A stretch of DNA of 21,310 bases from a virus, in the IMG/VR virus record IMGVR_UViG_3300033156_000901, positions 1 to 21,310 of that record; one strand, given 5' to 3'. The notes beneath the pieces were generated by a model. The model did no database searches, was not told where the DNA came from, and saw only the letters and a list, made by a program, of their open reading frames with translations. This document shows positions 12,306-18,440 of this stretch, one piece after another. The position numbers were made by a program, and so were the translations under genes. How positions within the stretch are numbered: position 1 is the stretch's first letter; the number at the start of each line of letters is the position of its first letter.

Positions 12306-13700
12306 ATGGGAACTCTTACTGTCGACCATCCCGCGCTGGATCTCGTGGATCCGACTGGCTGGATTCGCAAAGTGACCGGTTCCCAACCATGGTCTCGTCA
12401 AGAGGAGATCCTGAAAGAGCTGTTTCGTTCCCGCCGTCTTGTGATCCGGTCCGCGAACGCCGTCGGAAAGTCTTGGACTGCGGCCCAAGCGGTAGTTTTG
12501 TTCGCAACCCACTTCAGGCCCGCGGTCGTGGTCACCACCGCACCCACGTTCAGACAAGTGCGAGACATCATCTGGCGAGAGATTCGGAAGACTTGGCGGG
12601 CCGCACTTAACCGAGGCTACAGGCTAGGGGAGGAGCCGCTCCAGACCACGTGGCGGCCCGATCCCAACGTGCTCGTAACCGGGATCGCGGTGCCCGACTG
12701 GGCCACCGCCAACTTGCAGGGTCTGCACGCCGAGCATGTCCTAGTAGTGGTTGATGAGGCTCAGGGGCTTTCGTGGGACGTGTGGACCGCCCTGCAGACC
12801 CTCCTCCGAGGCCAGTTCTCTTACCTTCTCATGATCGGGAACCCTACGGTTCCGGAAGGGCCTTTCTATGAGGCGTTCCGTGATCCACACTTCGCTAAGA
12901 TGAGCATCTCCGCTTTGGAGTGTCCTAACGTAGTGGAGGGCAAGATAGTGACCCCAGGCCTGGTGACCAAGGAAGACGTAGAGGAGATCAGACAAAGGTA
13001 TGGAGAAGACTCCTGGGAGTGGAAAGTATGGGTCCTGGGTGAATTCGCGGAACGAAGTGAGGAAGTCTTAGTTGCGCTGTCGTGGGTAGAAAAGGCTGGA
13101 CTGAGGAGCAAGCCTGGAGAAGGAAGAGTAGAAGTAGGAGCGGACATAGCTCGCTATGGCGGCGATCACACGGTTTTCGTGGCGCGCAAGGGAGGCTGCG
13201 CTTTTGCGTTGCAAGAGTGCCCGCCGGGAAGCACGATGGAGACGGCGGGGCGGTTAATCGCTTTCGCGCGCAAGGTCAAGGCCGAGCTAATCAAGGTGGA
13301 TGTCACTGGAGTCGGCGCAGGAGTGGTGGACCGGTTAAAAGAACAAGGCTATCCTCTCGTTGGAGTGGAGTTCGGTGGGAGGCCGATAGAGAGGGACCGG
13401 TTCGAAAACAAGTCGGCCGAGATGTGGTGGAACCTGGCTGAGATGCTGCAAAAGGGAGAAGCTTGGGGCCCCGTGTTCAAAGACCGGAACGTTGTGCGGG
13501 ATCTAACCGGCCGGAAGTACAGCTACACGTCATCTGGGAGGGTCAAGCTTGAATCGAAGGAACAAATGCGGAAGCGGGGCGTTCCTTCGCCAGACTGGGG
13601 TGACGCGGTGGCGTTGGCCTACGCTGCCGTGGACGTGCGGAGGCCGGACGTGCCTTTGCCGATAGGTATAGGGCGGGAATCGCCGTGGCTGAGAAAATGA
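12306..13700 (+). CDS. Terminase large subunit
   Basis: The packaging motor ATPase and nuclease, 464 residues. Walker A-like RSANAVGKS is at 48-56, Walker B VLVVVDEA with D150 and E151. The C-terminal nuclease has GADIARYGGDHTVF with D280 and D287, VDVTGVGAG with D332, and PDWGDAVALAYA with D433, the acidic set expected of an RNase H-fold terminase nuclease. The full usual length is present. The ATG at 12306 has GGAGAGTGAG just upstream; the longer frame from 12267 overlaps the small peptide gene and is less likely. It is followed by two cargo-like genes and then the portal, the usual packaging order otherwise. Confidence 0.92.
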   Translation: MGTLTVDHPALDLVDPTGWIRKVTGSQPWSRQEEILKELFRSRRLVIRSANAVGKSWTAAQAVVLFATHFRPAVVVTTAPTFRQVRDIIWREIRKTWRAALNRGYRLGEEPLQTTWRPDPNVLVTGIAVPDWATANLQGLHAEHVLVVVDEAQGLSWDVWTALQTLLRGQFSYLLMIGNPTVPEGPFYEAFRDPHFAKMSISALECPNVVEGKIVTPGLVTKEDVEEIRQRYGEDSWEWKVWVLGEFAERSEEVLVALSWVEKAGLRSKPGEGRVEVGADIARYGGDHTVFVARKGGCAFALQECPPGSTMETAGRLIAFARKVKAELIKVDVTGVGAGVVDRLKEQGYPLVGVEFGGRPIERDRFENKSAEMWWNLAEMLQKGEAWGPVFKDRNVVRDLTGRKYSYTSSGRVKLESKEQMRKRGVPSPDWGDAVALAYAAVDVRRPDVPLPIGIGRESPWLRK

Positions 13701-14551
13701 GGATTCGGTTTCTGGTGAGGAGAGGCGATTACGAGATCGTGGACCGGGCCCATGTCGAGCCGATTCTTGAGCACTTGGAAGAAAGCGAGATCGCTCACGA
13801 ACCTTCTTTCGAAGCCTTAAACGTGTCGCTGTCATGGGAAGTTTTCCCGAAGGCTGACGTTTTCATGTCCCACGGCTTAGCTGACAAAAATTGGCGGAAC
13901 GCGGACAAGATGTCAGGCTATGGTCATGTCCTAGTCTCGGGTTCTGCGTGGAAAGAAAAGCTGGTGAGCCAGGGCATGTCGCCGGACGCGATCTTAGTGG
14001 TAGGGTATCCTTTCCTTGATCCGGTCTGGGATCTCGAAAGGTCCCGCGAGCTCCTCGTCTGGGCCCCGACCCACAAAGCGACCTCCGACGTTACCACAGA
14101 AGGTAGGCTTTCTGAAGCATTGCTGGATCGGCTGAGAAAAGACTTCCCTTTGGAAACAGTTTCCCACCCCGTTGGTTCTAAGCGGCTGTCTAGGGATGTC
14201 TTGCCCCGGGCAGCGGTCGTGATAGCGGATGCTGGCTCCACTCTTTACGAAGCTTGGGCCTTTGGCGTTCCGGTGGTCTTCCCGGACTGGCTTGTTGAGG
14301 AGGCCATTTTGAAAAAGTGGCCCGGCTCATTTGAAGCTACCATCTATGGGAGGGGCTTGGGATGGCATGCCAACTCAGAGGGGGAGCTGATTGACTTGGT
14401 CAGGGAAGTTTGGGATACGGGTGAGCTAGGGACTGGCGTGGAGGAGTTCATGGAGGGTATACTTCCATCGGAACTCCGGGGATGCTCGGGCGAAGTTGCG
14501 GCCAGGGAGCTGATGCGGCTGCGCGATCAGAAAGCGGAGGTGGCGAATTGA
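13697..14551 (+). CDS. CDP-glycerol glycerophosphotransferase-like (GT-B) protein
   Basis: A 284-residue protein similar to the Glyphos_transf/TagB-TagF family, which transfers glycerophosphate in teichoic acid synthesis. Motifs: FMSHGLADKNW with H59, VVGYPFLDPVW, WAPTHK (122-127), SHPVG (156-160) and IADAGSTLYEAWAFGVP (176-191), matching the HG, GYPR-D, PTxR, HP and SDYSS stations of the family. It lacks the large N-terminal part of TagF. The start could be ATG 13697 (overlapping the terminase stop, ATGA) or GTG 13685. A surface- or DNA-modifying glycosyltransferase is the alternative. Its place between terminase and portal is unusual. Confidence 0.68.
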   Translation: MRIRFLVRRGDYEIVDRAHVEPILEHLEESEIAHEPSFEALNVSLSWEVFPKADVFMSHGLADKNWRNADKMSGYGHVLVSGSAWKEKLVSQGMSPDAILVVGYPFLDPVWDLERSRELLVWAPTHKATSDVTTEGRLSEALLDRLRKDFPLETVSHPVGSKRLSRDVLPRAAVVIADAGSTLYEAWAFGVPVVFPDWLVEEAILKKWPGSFEATIYGRGLGWHANSEGELIDLVREVWDTGELGTGVEEFMEGILPSELRGCSGEVAARELMRLRDQKAEVAN

Positions 14552-15234
14552 AGGTTCTAGTGATTGGCTGTGGAGGAATAGGAAGTGCGATAATAAGGGA
14601 GCTGGTGGCTTGCGGCGATGATGTCGTAGCGACCTATGCGACGGGGGAAGGGGCAGTCAGAGCGATGGAACTAGCCCGCATATTCGGGATCAAGACAGAG
14701 AAGTTTCAGGTCAAGGATCCGGTCAAGACGTCCGTCTGGTTGGCCTCTTTTATGGATCCCGGCAAACCTTTCGAGGGGGTGGTTTATGCGGCTGGCGTCG
14801 TTTACCCCGGCGCTCTAACCGAAGTGTCTCTGGAACAAGCTGAAGAGACGTTCCACGTTAACTTTTGGGGCCCTTATGTACTCCTTCGGGAGGCTCCCAA
14901 GCTTCTGTTAAGCTCTGGTAAGATCATTCTTCTTTCATCGTCCACGAGCTTAAGAGCCTCTCCTGGACTTGCTGCTTATGCAGCTTCAAAGGCTGCGCTC
15001 AACTCTCTCGTTCTTTCTGCCGCTGAGGAGCTCGCCGAGTATGGCATCCGAGTCTACAATCTCTGTCTAGGACGAGTGGCCACGCCCTTAAGACAAAAAA
15101 TAGCGCCTGAGGAGGACCGGTTCGAGATAATGCAACCCGAGCAGGTGGCGAAGGTGGTAGCCTTTATCTTGTCGGAGGCCGGGGACGCGCTGTCTATGTT
15201 TCCGGTCAGGGTACACATGGGGCCATACGTTTAG
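14548..15234 (+). CDS. Short-chain dehydrogenase/reductase (SDR)
   Basis: A 228-residue classical SDR oxidoreductase. The cofactor loop is VIGCGGIGSA (residues 5-14), a YAAGV motif stands in for NNAG, then catalytic N105 (NFWGPY), S131 (ILLSSST), Y144 and K148 (YAASK). All four catalytic residues are present, so it should be an active NAD(P)(H) enzyme. It starts at TTG 14548, with GGAGGTGGCGAA before it, and overlaps the previous stop (TTGA), so it is coupled to the glycerophosphotransferase-like gene. Together they may make or attach a sugar or polyol. Substrate unknown. Confidence 0.83.
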   Translation: MKVLVIGCGGIGSAIIRELVACGDDVVATYATGEGAVRAMELARIFGIKTEKFQVKDPVKTSVWLASFMDPGKPFEGVVYAAGVVYPGALTEVSLEQAEETFHVNFWGPYVLLREAPKLLLSSGKIILLSSSTSLRASPGLAAYAASKAALNSLVLSAAEELAEYGIRVYNLCLGRVATPLRQKIAPEEDRFEIMQPEQVAKVVAFILSEAGDALSMFPVRVHMGPYV

Positions 15235-15243
15235 GAGGTAGCT

Positions 15244-15573
15244 ATGAGGGATCTGAAAACAGCATGGGAACGGATGCAAGCGAGGTTCGCTGCTTATGCC
15301 AAAGCGAGGGAGGAATTTGGCAAGGAGCTGGAAGCTTGCCTGCGGTCCATTGCGAAAGACATAGAACTTTTACCTCATTGGGAAGAGGTGTGGCATGAAC
15401 CCTTGTTTTTCAAGCGGGAGTTGCCGGAAGGTCGCCATCCTTTGGGAGAAATCGTCAACGCGATATTTGGAAATTACATCGTAGAAGGCGGCGAAACGCA
15501 GCTCACCGATGAAGAGAAAGAGAAGCTGGAGGAGCTTCTCGCGAAGCTCGGGTTCAGGAGGAGGCGTGATTGA
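15244..15573 (+). CDS. Helical hypothetical protein
   Basis: A 109-residue protein with a long N-terminal helix (LKTAWERMQARFAAYAKARE) and a charged helical end (TDEEKEKLEELLAKLGFRRR). AGGAGGTAGCT precedes the ATG. It sits just before the portal gene with two further small genes, so it may be a head-assembly or scaffold accessory. No family recognised. Confidence 0.68.
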   Translation: MRDLKTAWERMQARFAAYAKAREEFGKELEACLRSIAKDIELLPHWEEVWHEPLFFKRELPEGRHPLGEIVNAIFGNYIVEGGETQLTDEEKEKLEELLAKLGFRRRRD

Positions 15574-15709
15574 TTATTTAGTGTTCTATCCTCTGGAATT
15601 TATAAGCTGTATTGTGACTGGCTGGTACCGCCGGAGGCTGGAGCGTATGCGGGCCAATTCGCTTGCTTGTTTTGACAGGAGTGTTAGGATAGGGAGGAGG
15701 CAACCATGA
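15566..15709 (+). CDS. Short basic membrane-anchored peptide (47 aa)
   Basis: A 47-residue frame starting at GTG: IDYLVFYPLEFISCIVTGWY is hydrophobic, then the basic RRRLERMRAN and a polar end. AGGAGG lies 4 bases before the GTG. It overlaps the stop of the preceding gene and its own stop overlaps the next start (ATGA). Coupling at both ends supports it as real. One N-terminal membrane helix with positive-inside tail is likely. Confidence 0.55.
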   Translation: MIDYLVFYPLEFISCIVTGWYRRRLERMRANSLACFDRSVRIGRRQP

Positions 15710-15891
15710 CAAACGAGAAGATGTGGCCGTTTGGCGAAGGAACTGAGTTTGAGGAGAACTTAGGCAAGTTCGCTCGCTTGCTTCGCTGTCTATTCGACGC
15801 CTTAAAGGACGCGGGCTTTACCGAGTCGCAGGCGTTCGAGCTGATAAAAGATTTTCTGAGGAGTTCGCTGGCGGCGGCGAAGGGTGTCTGA
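15706..15891 (+). CDS. Small helical protein upstream of the portal
   Basis: A 61-residue protein with a helical core (EENLGKFARLLRCLFDALKD, GFTESQAFELIKDFLRSSL). It overlaps both neighbours (ATGA at its start, TGATG at its end), so it is translated with the portal. AGGGAGGAGG precedes the start. Possibly a portal or head accessory; not recognised. Confidence 0.67.
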   Translation: MTNEKMWPFGEGTEFEENLGKFARLLRCLFDALKDAGFTESQAFELIKDFLRSSLAAAKGV

Positions 15892-17168
15892 TGACCGAGA
15901 AGAAAGAGCCGGATTTTAAAAGTCTGGGAGTGCCAGGTCTCTCGATCTGGTCCGGCATCTTACGCGAGGAATGGCTTTCCGAGCTTCAGGGGAAAAAGGG
16001 CCGGAAAGTCTGGCGCGAGATGCGGGACAACGACTCTACCGTCGGCTCCATCCTCTTTGCCATTTCTCACATCCTCAGAGGTGCTCAGTGGTCCGTAGAA
16101 CCGGGAGGGGACTCCAGAGCGGACAGGGAAGCTGCCGATTTTCTCGAGCAGTGCCTCTATGATATGGAGACTCCATGGACCGAGTTCATTTCCGAGGTCC
16201 AGAGTTTTCTCGTCTACGGGTTCGCGGTATTTGAGATCTTGTGGAAGGTTCGGGAAGGTCCGGATGCTCCTCCATCGGGTCGTTCTAAGTACAGTGACAA
16301 ACGAATCGGATGGCGCGACTTTTCTATCCGGGCTCAGGAGACGATCACGCGGTGGGATATGGATTCTACTGGGCACCTCAAGGGATTATGGCAGGTAGCT
16401 CCCCCCGATTACAAGGAGCGGTATATCCCAGCAGATAAGTTCCTTTTGTTTAGAACTGAAGCACATAAAGGAAATCCGGAGGGCCGCAGTATACTTCGCA
16501 ATTGCTACTTGTCATGGTATTTTAAGAAAAACTTACAAATTTTGGAAGGAATTGGAGCAGAAAGGGATCTTGCCGGACTGCCGGTCCTGTACGTGCCTTA
16601 TGATTACTTGACCGACCCTGACAAAGAAAAGGACAGAGCATGGTTGCAAGACCTGGTTGAGAACATTCGCCAAGATGAAGAAGCTGGCCTGCTTTTGCCG
16701 ATGGACCCGTACGCCGAAGGTGGACCTCGGGAACTCATGCGCCTGGAGCTGATCTCATCTGCTGGCAGCAAACAGTTTGAGACCTCGGAGATAATCCAAC
16801 GATATGATCATGCCATAGCTCAGACCGTCTTGGCGGATTTCGTTTTGCTTGGCTTAGAGAGCAAGGGCTCCTACGCTTTGGCCCGAGAGAAGCGAACTGT
16901 GTTCGAGACCGCGCTCATAGCCTGGCTGGATTCTATCGCGGATACGATCAATGCCAAGGCAGTTCGTCAGTTATTTGAATTTAATGAATTTGGCATCGAC
17001 AATCCGCCCAAGCTGGTGGCTCGGCTTCCGCGGGTGCCTGATCTTGACGAGGTGACCAAGCTTATCGATGCCTTGAGCAGAGCGGGCGCCGAGCTCTTCC
17101 CGGATGAGGATCTTGAGAACGCCTTGAGGGCGCAAGTGGGGCTCCCGGCAAAGAAAACGGAGGTGTGA
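15891..17168 (+). CDS. Phage portal protein (DUF935/Mu gp29-like)
   Basis: A 425-residue portal, the dodecameric ring through which DNA enters the head. The N-terminal part (WREMRDNDSTVGSILFAISH, then GAQWSVEPG) and the middle (FLVYGFAVFEILWKVREG, and DKFLLFRTEAHKGNPEGRS) match the DUF935/Mu gp29-like family. The region IIQRYDHAIAQTVLADFVLL and the end of the helix SYALAREKRTVFETALIAWL are also typical. Length is normal. It overlaps the previous gene (TGATG) and is followed by a Mu gpF-like gene, the order found in Mu-type heads. Confidence 0.87.
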   Translation: MTEKKEPDFKSLGVPGLSIWSGILREEWLSELQGKKGRKVWREMRDNDSTVGSILFAISHILRGAQWSVEPGGDSRADREAADFLEQCLYDMETPWTEFISEVQSFLVYGFAVFEILWKVREGPDAPPSGRSKYSDKRIGWRDFSIRAQETITRWDMDSTGHLKGLWQVAPPDYKERYIPADKFLLFRTEAHKGNPEGRSILRNCYLSWYFKKNLQILEGIGAERDLAGLPVLYVPYDYLTDPDKEKDRAWLQDLVENIRQDEEAGLLLPMDPYAEGGPRELMRLELISSAGSKQFETSEIIQRYDHAIAQTVLADFVLLGLESKGSYALAREKRTVFETALIAWLDSIADTINAKAVRQLFEFNEFGIDNPPKLVARLPRVPDLDEVTKLIDALSRAGAELFPDEDLENALRAQVGLPAKKTEV

Positions 17169-17170
17169 AG

Positions 17171-18055
17171 ATGGCCCTCCGCTCCAGCCTCCTTTCCTCC
17201 TGTAAGACACCCCACCCGAGAGCGGAGGGCCTATTTAAAGCGAAGGGCAAGAGGGTTCCTGTCAAAGAAGCGCGTGAAGCTTTCATCGACGCCTTTGAAG
17301 AAATCCAGCGCAAGGTAAAAAGCAAGGACCTCAGAGAAGCCTTGGAAGAAGAAAAACCTAGTGCCTTCATTCGGGATCTTAAGAAGGCAGGGATCGTCAG
17401 TGCCGCCCTACTTGGGGCTTGGAAGGTATTTAATCCGCACTTCATCTACCACGCCAACCGGGAGGTCATTTACTGGGGCTGGGATCGGCGTTTGGTTCCT
17501 GGGAACTCTTGGGTCCGCGCTTGGCTAAAGAAATACGGACTCAGTCGAGTGAAGGACTTATCTTCCGAAACGATCGAGGGCATCAAAGTCGCCCTAGACC
17601 AGGCGTTAGAGCGAGGCGAGAACCCGTTCGTGGCGGCTCGGCGGATCAGGTCGATGATCGGGCCCAATGCGCGTCAGATGCGAGCCATCGAGCGGTATTA
17701 TTCTAAGCTCTTGGATCAAGGAGTCACGCAGAAAAGGGCGCGGGACCTGACTCAAAAGCTGGCGGATAGGTACATCAGGGAGCGGGCCGAGACGATAGCT
17801 AGAACGGAGCTGATTGCAGCCGAAAACCACGGGCGATTGGAGTCTTGGAACCGGGCGGTAAGAGCAAAGCTGATCGGAAAGGAGTCCGAGAAGGAATGGG
17901 TAACGGCATTTGATGAAAGAACATGTTTTCGATGTAGTCAATTAGATGGAGTGCGAGTCAAGTTAGATGAAACTTTCCCGGGTGGAGTGATTTCTCCGCC
18001 ATTGCACCCATTATGTAGATGTTCTATCAATCTGATCCCTGCTCCTGTGCGGTGA
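17171..18055 (+). CDS. Mu gpF-like head morphogenesis protein
   Basis: A 294-residue protein of the Phage_Mu_F (SPP1 gp7) family, a minor head protein needed for capsid assembly. The diagnostic C-terminus is present: AETIARTELIAAENHGRLES, then EWVTAFDERTCFRCSQLDG and PPLHPLCRCSINL, with the paired cysteines and HPLCRC. The N-terminal half is helical and basic. The ATG at 17171 is chosen over GTG 17165 because GGAGGTG lies about 7 bases before it. The last 150 bases are AT-richer than the rest. It follows the portal directly. Confidence 0.88.
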   Translation: MALRSSLLSSCKTPHPRAEGLFKAKGKRVPVKEAREAFIDAFEEIQRKVKSKDLREALEEEKPSAFIRDLKKAGIVSAALLGAWKVFNPHFIYHANREVIYWGWDRRLVPGNSWVRAWLKKYGLSRVKDLSSETIEGIKVALDQALERGENPFVAARRIRSMIGPNARQMRAIERYYSKLLDQGVTQKRARDLTQKLADRYIRERAETIARTELIAAENHGRLESWNRAVRAKLIGKESEKEWVTAFDERTCFRCSQLDGVRVKLDETFPGGVISPPLHPLCRCSINLIPAPVR

Positions 18056-18059
18056 GGAT

Positions 18060-18088
18060 TTGACAACCTGGAGCGTTTGCCTTATATT
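18060..18088 (+). promoter_or_regulatory. Strong rightward promoter before the cysteine-rich and ASCH-Dam-Nudix genes
   Basis: TTGACA (18060-18065), a 17-base spacer and TATATT (18083-18088), the same boxes and spacing as the left-operon promoter. The start would be near 18095. It begins 4 bases after the gpF-like stop, so the following genes have their own transcription inside the head module. Confidence 0.75.
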
Positions 18089-18120
18089 AGAAACGGAAGG
18101 GAGGAACTACCTTAGTCGGG

Positions 18121-18387
18121 ATGAAGCTAGAAGAGAAAGTTGATGACGAGAAGAACGCCCTAAGGCGCTGTGGGACTTGCCGATATTGGAAGCCCACTAA
18201 GCCTGGGTTGGGTGAGACTCTGCAACGGACTAAAGAGCAACTTCACATCCAGGGTGGCTTAATCAACGAACCAGTCGGCATCTGCATTAAAGAGGTTCAA
18301 GTCCCGTCTTCGTACTTTAAAGCTTCATTCATCGCTGCCAGTGAAGGCGGAACTTGCCCGTTTTGGGAACCTTCTTCGCCATCGTAA
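18121..18387 (+). CDS. Cysteine-rich small protein (possible zinc or Fe-S site)
   Basis: An 88-residue protein with RRCGTCRYWKP at the start, GICIKEV in the middle and GTCPFWEP at the end. These four spaced cysteines could bind zinc or an iron-sulfur cluster. A similar CxxCRYW-C-C arrangement is seen in several short phage and bacterial proteins of unknown function. The likely ribosome site AAGGGAGG is 16 bases before the ATG, too far to be ideal. It is the first gene after the promoter at 18060. The 53 bases that follow before the next ATG hold only AGAAGG at 18422-18428. Confidence 0.65.
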   Translation: MKLEEKVDDEKNALRRCGTCRYWKPTKPGLGETLQRTKEQLHIQGGLINEPVGICIKEVQVPSSYFKASFIAASEGGTCPFWEPSSPS

Positions 18388-18440
18388 TTGCTACCAGGAA
18401 AAGACTTGCCTGAACGATCTTAGAAGGTTAGTCTTTCGCG

